Of a stretch of DNA of 64,000 nucleotides, positions 22,761 to 33,899 are shown piece by piece. Positions within the stretch are counted from its first letter, which is position 1, and the number at the start of each line of letters is the position of its first letter. Under the pieces are notes generated by a model. That model had not been told where the DNA came from. It ran no database searches and saw only the letters and a list, made by a program, of their open reading frames with translations. The stretch comes from Ctenosaura bakeri (Eukaryota > Chordata > Lepidosauria > Squamata > Iguanidae), in NCBI GenBank assembly GCA_948474755.1, contig CAOLHI010001018.1, forward strand, positions 434,001-498,000. The letters run 5' to 3'. A program made the translations under genes and the position numbers.

Positions 22761-23243
22761 AGGACTGAGACAGGCAGGGCACAGACAAACTAGGCCTGCT
22801 TTCTTTCTTACTCCTAACTGGAGTAGTAGTACTCCTTTTAATCTTATTATCACACCCATACTTAGTCACAACCCTGCTTTTCCTAAAACTCACAGCCTTT
22901 GTGGATAGAGAGCAAAACTTAATAATGGTTACTCTAGAAAAGGAATGGATAACCTCCGGTAGTGTGTTCTTAAAAATAAAACTGAAGAAAATATTCTGTT
23001 GAGGCTGCACTTATAGAAAAATAAAATGAAATCTTTATTAGGATAACAAACTAGGAAAAGGATATTGAGGATTCAAGAATATTCAACCAATATTACAATT
23101 TCTTAAAGATCTTTAACTATTTCCTTCAAAACACTACAGTGTTAACCAACAGAGCTTTCTCACATACCCCTTTGGCCTTCCCAGAACAAAGGTCTGTTTC
23201 CCCATTCAGGGTTCCACTCTCTCACCCTTTCAGAGGTGGCTTG
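22761..23243. other. Unique sequence, no gene seen
   Basis: The minus frame at 22567-23010 (147 codons) runs from the repeat tail into unique sequence and shows no domain. A-rich TAGAAAAATAAAATGAAATC at 23016-23035 may be an old element end. Confidence 0.45.
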
Positions 23244-23621
23244 GGCCCTTTCCGCAAGTGGAAAAGGAACCGCGCAAAAACGGGACTCACCGGACTTCTT
23301 CAGCATCCGGGCGAGTCCGTCAGGACGAGGAGCAGTGTGAGCTCATCGCTCTGCACTGCTCCGGCGTCCAAAATGGCAGCTTCCGGTTGGTGGAGGCTCT
23401 CCACCAACCGGAGAAGCTTGCCAGCCTAAAGCCCGCCCCTGGCAGATCTTCAGGCACGCAGAGGTTGTTAAAAAGCATGCTGCACGACCTATTCCGGTTG
23501 CTCCAGAGCGGACTGAAGTGCGGAACTACAAAAAGTAGTCTGCCCCAGTCCACTCCATGGTGCAGAAGACCTCCGTCGGAGGTCGCTCTGCACCGTTTAA
23601 TATGGCGGTGCGGAAAGGGCC
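23244..23621. mobile_element. Harbinger-like non-autonomous element, long class B2, intact ends
   Basis: It starts GGCCCTTTCCGCA and ends TGCGGAAAGGGCC, with a perfect 3-bp duplication TTG (23241-23243 and 23622-23624). Inside is the class B2 fold-back GGTTGGTGGAGGCTCTCCACCAACC (23386-23410), then a GGAGGTCGCTCTGCACC block near the right end. It is rich in CpG. The 149-codon frame crossing it is not conserved in other copies. Confidence 0.87.
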
Positions 23622-23624
23622 TTG

Positions 23625-24679
23625 GTTACTTCTCTGCTCCCAGGAGAAATGGGACTTGTGCCAGATATGCATTAAAAATGGTACTTGTAAACAGTAGTGT
23701 TGTTTAAATTAGTGGTACGCAAAATGGTGGACTGTGGACTGGTGCCAGCCACAGCAAGTTTCCAGGAGCTGTAGCCAATGGACACAAAGGATGTACTGGT
23801 GATTTTAAGGTGACTGTTCCTGACAAGAACTTCAAATGCGGGCAAGCTGAACTACAGTTAATCAAAAGGTTCAGCTCTTGAATAGGGGAATCACTATTAA
23901 AAGGAATCATGTGGTAACCAGATAGCCCATGCCAGGATGTCCACAGCTGCAGACAATAGCTGATGTAATCATCACAGCCTATACTTTTTGAATTTTATTT
24001 CCTGCTGATCTATCTGTTTACAGTCCCCTACCATGTGTGCATTTGTATGTACGTGTATGAGGAGGTGCACACATACAAGTATACACATACAACTCAAGTT
24101 ACCCAACATAGCATTTCATACATCTTTAATGAAGTGGACGGCACTCCACAAAAGATTATGCCAAAGGTGGACAACTGGCCCTCTTCTGGGGGCTACACAC
24201 CTATCCTTTCAGACGTGGAAGCAGTGCACTTACAATCATGCCCCCACACCCATTTTTTAAAAAATAGTTTATTGCCCCCCTCACCAGATCTCCACAGCTC
24301 TCCACTCAAACAAGATGAAATCCACTTCCAGCCTCTAGAGTGGCTTTTTATAAAACATTTGGGAGGTGGGTGGGTGGGTGGGTGGGACCACACTGGGGTC
24401 CCTGAAGTCTGCAAGCACCTTATGAGCCATACTTTGACTACTTGTGGCTTATGCCATAATAAGCCTGCTAGTCCTTAAGGTGTCTTAGCTCACTTGTGCT
24501 CACTCCCTCATTTCTGTGGTCAAAATGTAGTTAATTTTGCAGTCCAGATAAATGCATTTTAACTTTTTAAAAGGCCAAATGTTAAAATGAAATCCCCACC
24601 TCCCAGACATGACTTGCCTTTAGGGGAAGAAACCATACAACCGATTTGTGCACTGGTGATTTTGAATTTCAGTTTCACT
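23625..24679. other. Unique sequence with simple repeats
   Basis: A (GGTG)n tract lies at 24361-24389. At 24162-24200 is a weak piece resembling the 2787-type repeat. The 147-codon frame at 24035-24478 is partly low complexity and has no domain. Confidence 0.45.
24361..24389. repeat. (GGTG)n microsatellite
   Basis: Six or so GGTG units, slightly interrupted. Confidence 0.9.
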
Positions 24680-24858
24680 GGAGAGAGCCAGTCTAGTGTA
24701 GTGGTTAAGTGTTGGTCTGGGAGACCTGGGTTCAAATTTCTTCATGGTCATGGGAACCCACTGGATTACCTTGGGCAAGTCATACTCTCTCAGCTGCAGA
24801 GGAAGGCAGTGCAAACTCCCCCTGAACAAATCTTGCCAAGAAAATCCTGTGATAGGTG
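24680..24858 (+). mobile_element. tRNA-derived SINE (Sauria/ACA type), 3'-truncated
   Basis: The full head is present (GAGAGCCAGTCTAGTGTAGTGG, B-box-like GGTTCAAATTT), followed by GAACCCACTGGATTACC, TTGGGCAAGTCA and TCTTGCCAAGAAAATCC. The copy stops at GTGATAGGTG, before the usual CATAAGT...CAA tail. Confidence 0.85.
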
Positions 24859-24879
24859 AGTTAGTTTAATTCTAACATT

Positions 24880-24945
24880 TTTGCATAATTTAAACTATAT
24901 TGTTCTTTTAAATTGTAAGCAGCTTTAAGTTCTAGTTTTGGAAAA
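24880..24945 (+). mobile_element. L2-like LINE tail fragment
   Basis: TTTTAAATTGTAAGCAGCTTTAAGTTC matches the TTTTAAATTGTAAGCAGCCTTTAGTC stretch of the copy ending at 46080. Confidence 0.5.
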
Positions 24946-25539
24946 GTGCACGATACTGATACTAATAATGGTGATGATGTTGATGATGGTAAGGAAATGA
25001 TAACAACCACAAAATTTTCAGCTGAAGACTCCTCTGAGCCAGGATTGAGAGAAAAGACAGCCAAACAGGCCAACTCCAGTTCTGTAGGATCAGATTTCAG
25101 ACCCTTTTTATTCTTTCTGTCTCTCCCACAGCTGAGGCCAGTGCCATCAAAGGATGCTATTTTTGTTTTTGTTTCTAATCCAGTTCCTGCTTTTTAACAG
25201 TGGTCTGATATGAAAAATTCAGCAGATCAAGCTTTTCTTTTTACTTTCTCACCGTGTCAGGAAAATTTTAACCTGCTAAATTTCTTTACATCAGGATGCT
25301 GTTAAAGACAGGTGAGGGGCAGGGAGGATGATGGAAAAAATTTTTTAAAACCCACTTGTGACTGAAATAGAGGGCATGGAAAAGTAAATCTCAAATTCTA
25401 TATGGGGGTCTGTTTTTGGTCCTTTCCCTTTCCAAAGGCTCTCACTTGAATTGAGGAGGGTTGTCAAAATGTCTAGACTGTGTACCAGGAACATCACAAG
25501 GTTTTCTCACACATTCCTTCCTTGGTCTCCAATTACTGG
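24946..25539. other. Unique sequence, no gene seen
   Basis: Short GATGAT words at 24970-24990; otherwise nothing recognised. Confidence 0.5.
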
Positions 25540-25660
25540 TCCTCAGATGTGAGTGGAATGCAAGTTCCAGAATTCCTAACCATTGGCCATGCAGGCTGGA
25601 GACTGTGGAATCTGTGGTCCAATAACATGTAGAGACCCAAGCCTGGGAACCTCTTGTCCA
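25540..25660. repeat. Short dispersed repeat, same type as 2787
   Basis: CAAGTTCCAGAATTCC, CATTGGCCATGCAGGC and CTGTGGTCCAATAACATGTAG are the core halves of the fold-back pattern. Confidence 0.5.
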
Positions 25661-25794
25661 TGATATACTGACCACACAGAACAGGGAGCACCTGATTTTC
25701 CTTGTTTTGCAACCTCCCTCCATTCAGCTGAAAGAGAAAGGGAATTCTGTGTAGATAGGCTCTTCTAAGCCATCCAGAGCATTAGAAAGGTTAC

Positions 25795-25890
25795 TTTTTG
25801 GACAACAACTCACAGATTTCCTAGGTGGCATGGCCAGTGGATTGTGGAAGTTGTAGTCCAAAACTTTATGAAGCCTGGCATGTTGCAATT
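25795..25890. repeat. Short dispersed repeat, same type as 2787
   Basis: CAACAACTCACAGATTTCC, GGCATGGCCAGTGG and GAAGTTGTAGTCCAAAAC in the same order. Confidence 0.5.
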
Positions 25891-27689
25891 TTTAAAAGCA
25901 GAAGGAAGTGGATGTGCACATATGCAGTGAAACAGACTGGCCAAGCTTGTTGTCAAAGCCAGGATCTTGCCCTTTTATTCCTTTCTCCACAACCTCTGGA
26001 TAATTTCACTTCTGTTTTTTGCTGTTGTCATATGCTTTCAGGCTTAAATTCTGGCAGGGTCTTCATAATTCTCTGAGTGGGTCCTGGAGTTCCCTTTTCA
26101 ATCCCTCATGCATAAGTACGCACACACACATGTACGCACATCTTTTGAATCCCATATATTGCTCTTTCATTTTAAAGAAATACCTCATCTCAGTCAGGAT
26201 TGAGAAGGAAAGGGAAATTGCTTGGGGGAGGGAAGGGAAGAAAGGAGGGGGAGTATGTGTATATAAATCCTGCATTTCTAATGCCCCAGACATCTTCCTC
26301 TTATGAGACTTCAACCAAGCTATAGATACAATTAAGAAAATGGTAGGCACATAGCTGTGTGAATAAGTTATGCACCTGCAATAATGGCTTCTGTACCAGT
26401 AAGCAGTGATTCATGCATGTATGTATGTATATCACTACAATGTTTCATTGTGAGATAGGTGGTGGCTTGCAGAGAAACATGTGGATAGCCTCTGCTGCAC
26501 TCTAATAGAAATGAAGCCAGGTGGCAATGAAAATTCTTTCTGTGATGTTTTCTAGGTGCCATCTGGCTGTGAAAAGCAGGCACATGTGAATTCATCTTAA
26601 GCAGTTTCCAGAGAAGAAAGAGAGCCCAGATGCTTCAGTGAACAGACAGTGGATAGAAAAGGCAAGATCAGTATAGTGGAATGGAGAGATGCAAGTTCTC
26701 AGGGATGGAACACTTCCTAAAGTGGCAATGCTTGACAGAGCCTATTTCTCCTGACCCAGGCCTTGTGATGTAGAGGGCCAGGACTCACAGATGTTACTGG
26801 TTCAGGAGATCCAGGCTGCGGCCAGCTCAGGGCCAAATATAGGGAATGGATGACTGCAGTTTCCCTCAGCATTCTTCCTCCCTGCCTCAAAACTAATTTT
26901 AGAGTAAAGGAATGTTCTGTGTGTTTGTGTTTACTGCACATCCTGAGATGTTATAATGGCCACTATAGCATTTGGTGCAGGAAGCAGTGGAGGATCAAAC
27001 AAGCCAGGCTGTATAGATAAGGAGGTGGTGGAGGGAGAGTTGAGGACTGGAGTGGAAAATAGCAGGATAGTGCCTTATGATTCCCTAGCAACCAGATGTC
27101 TTAGACAGCCAGCCCCTATGCACATATGTGTAATAACTAGTCCTAACTAGAGGAGACCCATTAAATCAATATAATTTACTTATCTGTTGACTTACTTTTG
27201 AGGAGTTGATTCATTGGCTTTAGTGACTCTAGTTGGGATTAGCTATTGGATTTAGGCCATATATTCAACACAAAAATATACACGCATTTATCAGCATCCT
27301 TCTCTAGGGCAGCCAAAATCCATGAGGAATTAATCTTTATACTTTATTGGCCCTGTCATTTGCAGCCTTCTTTTCATTTGTGTGGCCCCATTTTTGTTTG
27401 CTGTTGGTAACAAATAGAGCACTAGACTTACATCCAAAGTAGATAGGTGGGCCAATAAAAGCAGCTGTGGGTGATTGCTCTCGATAAGAGCTATGGAAAT
27501 GCTGTTATCTCCTCTGTCACAGGGTGCTGGTGGTAGATATAATAAAGAAAGAAAAACAGAAACAGAGCCGGTATCTCCAAAACCAAGGACAGCTCCTTGT
27601 GAACAGCTTGCTTACTTTGATACATTCTAGACCAGGGTCCGTTCAAGCACTATTTTCTATCCCAGGATCCTCCTGTCTAGGATGTGTGT
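25891..27689. other. Unique sequence, no gene seen
   Basis: Short CA/GT words near 26110-26140 and CATG/TATG words at 26415-26430. Frames up to 95 codons show no domain. Confidence 0.5.
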
Positions 27690-27916
27690 GTGCATGTGTC
27701 TTTAATTCGCCTGTCAACTTATGGCAACCCCATGAATTTCATAGGGTTTGCTTAGGCAAGGAATACTGAGAGCTGATTTTGCCAGTTCTATCCTTTGAAA
27801 TATGGCCTACAGCACCTGGTATTCATTGGTGGTCTTCCATCTAGATACTAAGCAGGGCAGATCCTGCTTACCTTCCAAGATTAGATGGGATCTGATGCCT
27901 TTAGGATATCCGTGAC
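27690..27916 (-). mobile_element. SINE with a 5S rRNA-derived head joined to a Sauria-type body, antisense
   Basis: 27804-27916 resembles the reverse complement of vertebrate 5S rRNA: CCTACAGCACCTGGTATTC, GGTGGTCTTCCATC, TACTAAGCAGGG, CCTGCTTACCTTCCAAGATTAGATGGGATC. Below it (27690-27803) lies a non-5S body with GTCAACTTATGGCAACCCCATG and TTGCTTAGGCAAGGAATA. 5S-headed SINEs (SINE3 type) use the internal 5S promoter, and a 5S-Sauria family is known from lizards. It is too diverged to be a working 5S gene. Confidence 0.8.
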
Positions 27917-28624
27917 ATACTGCATCTTAAAAAGAGAATGTACCAGATTAGTACTTTGTTAATGTCTGATAGTGTCTTGGCAGGTCCATTTATCATCTGC
28001 AGTAAGAGGGAAATAAAATGTTGGTTCATTCTTCAAGGACTTCAAGGATTAGAATGCTCAATTTACACACGGTCTGGGCTACTACAGTTTTGTTCAGTAT
28101 TGGTCCAAAGGGACGTGTGTGTGTGTGTGTACATACACCCCCCCAACATATATCTATATCTATATATATTGGTGGCAGTAGTAATGTAGTAATGGCTGCC
28201 AATGTGGATGGCTCTAAAAATGTGGATAAGGCTACCAAAAGCTACTAGTCATGATGGCTGCATATTAGGTTTTGTATCAGAGATGCTATGCCTGTCAGCA
28301 CCAGTTGGAGGAGAATATGAGCATGATAGTTATAGTTATTTGCACTCAGCCTTTGGACTTTCCTCTGGTGTTTGACCAGCTATTGTAGGATTAGAATTCT
28401 AAACAAGATAGGCTTGTAGTCTGATCTGTCATGGCCCGCCTCATGTTCTTGTCAGAATTTTGAAAAATTACATTTTTGAACTATAACTCCAAGAATCCCT
28501 CAGATAGGTTCCTGAGTTGATTGATCTTATCCACTCATCCTGGGTTCACATTCTCTCTTTCCATGGAATTGAGCTCAGATTCCTGCTAGACGTTGTGATC
28601 ATAATCATGAGACTGTGACCATGG
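27917..28624. other. Unique sequence with GT and AT tracts
   Basis: (GT)n at 28117-28131 and an AT/CTAT run at 28148-28170. At 28265-28345 and 28480-28520 are weak pieces of the 2787-type repeat. Confidence 0.45.
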
Positions 28625-28725
28625 AAAGTAATAGATATTTATTTATATAGCACGATCACTGTACATGGTGCTTTACAAGTAAAATTAAAACAAAACAGAC
28701 CCCTGCTTTCAATCGTACAATCTGA
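28625..28725 (+). repeat. Dispersed repeat, 'tttatatagca...tgctttacaa' type
   Basis: ATTTATTTATATAGCACGATC, GTACATGGTGCTTTACAAG and CCCCTGCTTTCAATCGTACAATC match a very common amniote repeat motif. The class is not certain. Confidence 0.45.
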
Positions 28726-28789
28726 TTATAACATGAAAAGGGGATGGCAGTGTTGGGAAGGAATTAAATCTAGCAGATACCACCCCTTC

Positions 28790-29090
28790 TTCTCTCCCTC
28801 CAGGTCCGGGGCAATGACAGTTGGGATGGAGGGAAGGCCTTTTATCTGCTTCCTGGTCTAGTCATGATGGAGCTGTCCCTGCCTCTTTTCATTGCCCTCC
28901 AAGGTCAGGGCAGTGGCAGCTGGGGTAGAGGGAAGGCCTTTCATCTCCTTCTAGTTCTAAGTATGATGGAGCTTGCCTGCCTCTTTTTCTCTCCTTCAAG
29001 GCCAGCGCAGTGGCTGTTGGGATGTAGGGAGGGCCTTTCAGCTGCTTCTGGGTCTAAAGGACGTGAAGGATATCTCCTCCTTCTTTCTCA
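28790..29090 (+). repeat. Minisatellite, 3 diverged units of about 97-100 bp
   Basis: The anchor AGGTC/AGGCC recurs at 28802, 28902 and 28999. Each unit carries CAGTGGC/CAATGAC, GGGAAGGCCTTTYATCT, CTGCTTCTGGTCTA-like and GATGGAGCT blocks. The open frames here follow from the repeat being free of stops, not from a known protein. Confidence 0.85.
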
Positions 29091-29824
29091 AAGATTTGGA
29101 ACTAGCTATTGAACGAACTGTGCCATGCCTTCTACTACATGCTCCTGAAATAAAAATCAGTTACTTCTGCTGTCAAGCAGCCACTGAAAAATGTGCATTT
29201 TAGCCTTGGGGAAGATCTCTAGCCCTTGACATTTTCTCTGAAATCAGGAGAAGGAATTCAGACTGTCTGAAAAATAAATCCACGGTGAAGTCACAAATTT
29301 GGAAATTTAAAAAACAGGAAATTGAACGTGCTGACTTCATAAGCACTCAGATGTATTGCCCTGCTTGGTTTGGAATGACATGGAATTACTTCTTGGGGGA
29401 ACACAAACACAATGTCTTCATTGCAGCAGAGGCTGTTTTTCTAAACAGATGGACCTTTTCCCTCTGTGTCCAGCTTTTACAAATAAACTGAAATATCCCC
29501 ATAGCTTTTCCATGTGTAGGTAAATAGGAAAATCTCACTACATAGAGTACCTGTTGGCTACTGCTTATAATGGCACGATCATGTATGGCCAGTTTTGCAT
29601 TATTTGTAAAAGGTTTGTATGGCTTATTTATGTATGTGGGGCGCACCGCATCCAGAAATAAGCATATATATTATATATTTTGAAAAGGCATACATCCTTT
29701 CTGACCCATCTATGAAGGGGTACCACTGGAGATGAAATTCTGCAATTTTGTTTTTGTAATGCAAAACAATGAATAAAACCTAAACTCTCACTAGAAACCA
29801 AAATGACCCAAACCGAGGCCATGA
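29091..29824. other. Unique sequence, no gene seen
   Basis: Nothing recognised. Confidence 0.5.
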
Positions 29825-30066
29825 CACGTTGTACATATCACAAGAAGACCTGACTCATTAGAAAAGACAGTAATCTTTGGTAAAGTAGAAGGCGGTAGGG
29901 AAAAAGAAGACTGCATTACAGTTGAATTGACTCAGTCGAGGAAGCCACAATCCTGAGTTGGTAAGACCTAAGCATAGCTGTTAATAACTGGGTATCTTGG
30001 AGGTTTCTCCTTCATAGAGTCACCCATGAATTGAAACCAATTTTATGGCACATGACAACAATTACA
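29825..30066 (+). pseudogene. Bov-B LINE 3' end fragment, sense
   Basis: Plus-strand translation gives ...DSLEKTVIFGKVEGG, then DSVEEAT and a WVSWR-like block before the GACAACAATTACAA tail. The same C-terminal segment is in the longer copy at 12383-13976 (LEKTIMFGKVEGS). It is the last 240 bp of the element, with stops. Confidence 0.8.
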
Positions 30067-30711
30067 ATGCAAGTTACAACACAACAGGCTCATATTTTGC
30101 ATAAAACTCCATTGTGAGCGCTCAGTGAGGTTTACTCACTGAAATGCACCACATTCTTTCTTCAAATAAATAATTTTGATATTTATAGCAACAGTACTGA
30201 TAATGTGTACCTGTGTACTCCAACTTTTTTCCAAAAAGTTTGGAATAGCTTTATCTTGGAGAACTTAGGCAAAGCCATCTCAACTGTGGCCAACCAATTC
30301 TGGAATGCTTTCTCCAGGTAAGCTTGTCTTCTATTTAGAATTATGCTTTTTTGGTATCCCTCCAGGATCTTTGGAAATGTTTTTTTTTAGGTGTGTGGGG
30401 CACCTCAACACTAGTACGCAAATTGTTATTATTTTGGTACTTGCAGGTAGATTTTTATGAAAGAACCAAAACACAATACATTGCATTAAAAGAATTGCTG
30501 TCACCATTGTCATCATCATCTTCATCATCATTACCATCATCCAACTGAAGATGATAAAAATCTGCGTATCATGAAAACAATAGCAAAATAATTTTCATTT
30601 AGTACATTTCTGACTGATAATCCCTCAGGAGGCCTAACTATACAGGAGTCTTAGTGATTCAATTTTGCCTGATCATTTCAGAAATGGGAGGGCTCAGACT
30701 TCTTTAGCCTG
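30067..30711. other. Unique sequence with a CAT-rich tract
   Basis: An imperfect CAT/TCA triplet tract lies at 30508-30541. No gene is seen. Confidence 0.5.
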
Positions 30712-30892
30712 GGCTATTTCCACACTAGCCTGTTATAGTGCTATGATTCCACTTTCGACATCTTATGGAATCCTGGAGTTTGCAGTTTCCAAATCTGCAA
30801 ACCCCAGGATTCCATAGGATGTTGAAAGTGGAATCATAGTGCTATAACAAGCTAATGCAGAAGCACTATAACAGGCTAGTGTGGAAATGGCC
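30712..30892. mobile_element. Harbinger-like MITE, short class A
   Basis: A long imperfect palindrome: GGCTATTTCCACACTAGCC ... GGCTAGTGTGGAAATGGCC. The inner arms hold CTATGATTCCACTTTC and GAAAGTGGAATCATAG around TATGGAATCCTGGAGTTTGC. The flanking triplets are CTG and CTA. The right terminus contains a second partial copy of the GCACTATAAC end block. Confidence 0.85.
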
Positions 30893-31533
30893 CTAGTCTT
30901 TGTGGGTATTTTTTGTCTGTCTGCTTCCTTTTCTTTCCATCTCAGTACTTCCAGAACACCTTACGGCATTTAGATTTATTTTTGTTTGTATCAAAGAATA
31001 TTAAATTTTGTGAGCTTTCAGCTGCAGTCTGAAAAATATAGCTCATACACAGGACGAGAAGCTTAGAGAAGGAAGTCATAGATATCACTCTGTCATTCTA
31101 ACACTACTTGTTCAACTTCCTGAGATAAAGATTTTGGACTTTCACAGATACTTCTTAAGTTATGGTGAAACTTCTGAAAAAATAGTTTCTATGTGAGGAT
31201 CAGAAGCGCAAGAGAAAAGAAAATAAGTATGTGTGTTTCTGTGATTTGTTGTGGGCAAAGTTTGGTTGGGATGCAGGTTCATCACTTGATGACTACAGCA
31301 TCGAATGATAACTTGGACTGTAAATGGAAGATCAAGATCTGCTACTGCAAACAGAATTTGCGGTCATATCAAATAATGCTATTTTTGTTTCTAATCCATT
31401 TTTTTTTTTTACCTTTCAATAGTGACTTAGTATGGCACAAACACCAGAGGCAGAATTTTCAATCACATCAAAGGCAAACCTTTTCAGTGAAGTCATTTCA
31501 CACATTTGTTGGTCAGTTGATAGCAACAAAGTA
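30893..31533. other. Unique sequence, no gene seen
   Basis: The 122-codon frame at 31193-31561 runs into the transposon and has no domain. Confidence 0.5.
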
Positions 31534-32163
31534 CAGTTGGCCCACCATGTTTGCAGATTAAGCATTCATGTATTTGTTTATTCGAAGACTGTGTCACTGG
31601 GAGGAAATAAAACTGATGGGGTAGCTGTGCCTGGCCACACGCGCGTTCCCTCACTCAGTCATATGAGTGGGAGGAGGAAGGGGAAGGGGTTGGGATGAGA
31701 AGAGGTTGCACATGTGCATTCATTCACTTGCATGGGCAGGAGGGGGAAGGTGATGGGATAGGAATAGGGAGCTTGTGCATGTTTATTTGCTCACATGTGC
31801 AGGCAGGAGAAGGGGATGGGGCAGGAGGAGGGAAAGGGAACACATGTTCTCTCACTTATGTGGGTAGAAGGGGGAAAGGGATGTGAAGAGGGAGGTCATG
31901 TGCATTTGCTCACTTACTCACTTGGGTGGATGGGAGGGGAGAAGAGAATGGGACAGATGTCCCCTTTCTCCCTCCTTTCACTCTTCCATCCCATCCTCCC
32001 TCCTGCCCACATGAATGAGTGAGCAAGTGAGGGAATGCATGCACACCTGGGCCCAGACACCTTGCCAGTAAAGGTACTTTTTGTGTGTTAAATACAGTTT
32101 GGGGGGCTTCCACTTTTCCTGAGGTCCTGTGCCCCTAACCCCTGTGAAAGAAGAGGGCGAAAT
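31534..32163. mobile_element. Tigger-like (Tc1/mariner) non-autonomous element with internal minisatellite
   Basis: The left end CAGTTGGCCCACCATGTTTG follows TA (31532-31533). The right side has CCTGTGCCCCTAACCCC then a decayed terminus GAAGAGGGCGAAA before TATA. The same right-side order is at 17406-17445. The interior is a G-rich tandem repeat. Confidence 0.75.
31650..31960 (+). repeat. Minisatellite, about 5 units of 55-68 bp
   Basis: Each unit has a TCACTTGCATGG/TCACATGTGCAGG-type start, a GGAGGGGGAAGG-type purine run and a GTGCATTTGCTC-type end. A shorter inverted piece (CATGAATGAGTGAGCAAGTGAGG) follows at 32009-32032. Confidence 0.8.
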
Positions 32164-33899
32164 ATATAGAGAAATCAAGGGATGTACATGCATATGAATC
32201 ATTCTTAGTACGAGGATGATCAGGGCTTCCCTGTCTGTGAAAATGTATGATCTGTAGAATCCCTTATAGCTTCTGCTTATGTTTCTTTACAGTCCATCTT
32301 TCAGATTACAATTTTCTTCATCCTCTAGAACTATGTATTATTGTAACTTTTTTTCTGAAAGGAAAGCAGCAGGGGAAGAGAAATATATCAAAAGGAAAAC
32401 AGCAGGGTAAAGGGGATATTAGCCCTTCTCTCAACTACTGCTTCTCCATTTTGGTTCACAACCACAACCTGTTTTCTTCCCACATGTGTATTTGCAAATA
32501 TGGATTTGGAATCCCACAAAGGGGCACAGGAACAGATGGAAAAAGACACCTCCCAACTTCTCTGCTCCATCCACTTTCCATGCTCAGTTGCTCTTTTAAA
32601 GCCTATCTATGGGGTCTGTTCCCTTCTTAGGTATGCCCTTAGGTAGTCCTGCAGATGCATTTCATTCAGTGTTTTAAGTTTTCCTTGTTCGGCTATGTTG
32701 CTTCCTCTGATGTTGCTGATTTCTTCCTTCACTGGAGCCAAGAGCTTTCATTACTCATTCCTTTGTTACATTTAGAGTCTATGTACTCCACAGTTACTAA
32801 GAGTGCCCGCGATTTTGATAAGTGAGATAAATCACAACAACTTCACACTCTCTTTCCTTCTCATTTTCCAGTGGACCAGTGGGAAGGAACTCCTTTTACT
32901 CCCTCCTTTTAAAACAATCCTGTTAATTTCTTACTAGACTGCACACATCTGTGTCATCGTAAATCCCAGGATTAGTTTGGATACAGATGATGAGAATTGA
33001 CATTTTCTATCTGCGGTATTAGCCTTGTCTTAGTTAATAAATGTTTTACTTTAGCGCAATGCTTTTATCTCTGAAGAGTGATTTGGAAGGATTAATTGGT
33101 CGATATCTATGAGGAGGTGAATATATTACACACCTCCATTTAACAAGGAGAGAGAAAAAAGCAGAGCAGTATTTTTAGAGCAGCCTTGATGAAGGCAGTC
33201 ATAGAGTTGCTTCCAATCTTCAACTTTTAGCAAAAACACCACACTAAATTGCTGCAAGCTTTGTCCACTACAGTGGTAATATCTGGAATAGCTTCATGCC
33301 TTTTTAAAAAACTACATATGGAAAATGAATAGGTCATAGCTGTAGAAACCCAATGAACTGAAGACTGATAGGAATCTCTAAGCAATTGGCTAAATAAGCT
33401 ACAGTCCTTCAGATTCTTTGAGAGAATTCTGGGCAGTTACACTAGTCTAAAATAATCTGTTATTTGCAGTCACAGCTCTGATTACAGCACATGCATACAT
33501 ACATTGGGTCATCCCCCCTCCCAGACATTTTACTTTCTGAGACAAAGGACAATATGGTGCCTCCCCCATTCCATGCACCCAACTCAACTGCATTGCTAAA
33601 TCTCTCTTACTGCTACATTTGCAGCAGAACAGTGTCCTCCATGATACTTGATGACAGCAGTTTAAAGAGTATCAAACAGGTTAGGTGGCATTTATGACAA
33701 TGTTTTTACCTTGTTGCTTTTAGTCAAATTCCTATCTGAATTTATTTCACTGGATGTGGATGAACTCAAACTTGCATTATGAGTAACAATCAGGAATCAG
33801 ATATACAATCAGGGACAAAGACATCACAACAGAAAACCACAACAATACATGGCGTGTATTAGCAACCCCACCAGTTGCTAAACATCTCAGCACCTTAAA
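32164..33899. other. Unique sequence, no gene seen
   Basis: The 127-codon plus frame at 32247-32630 contains an internal near-duplication of GGAAAGCAGCAGGG/GGAAAACAGCAGGG but no domain. Confidence 0.5.

Noticed and set aside
22567..23010. 147-codon minus frame
   Set aside because: Antisense to a repeat tail and unique sequence; no domain.
23258..23707. 149-codon plus frame
   Set aside because: Runs out of the Harbinger-like element into flank; openness reflects GC content.
27804..27916. Possible 5S rRNA gene
   Set aside because: Too diverged, joined to a SINE body and without a T-run terminator after the 5S part.
28790..29090. Possible CRISPR-like or coding repeat
   Set aside because: Only three diverged units without spacers, and a vertebrate context; a plain minisatellite.
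30712..30892. Possible microRNA hairpin from the long palindrome
   Set aside because: It belongs to a many-copy MITE family; a miRNA call would need small-RNA reads.
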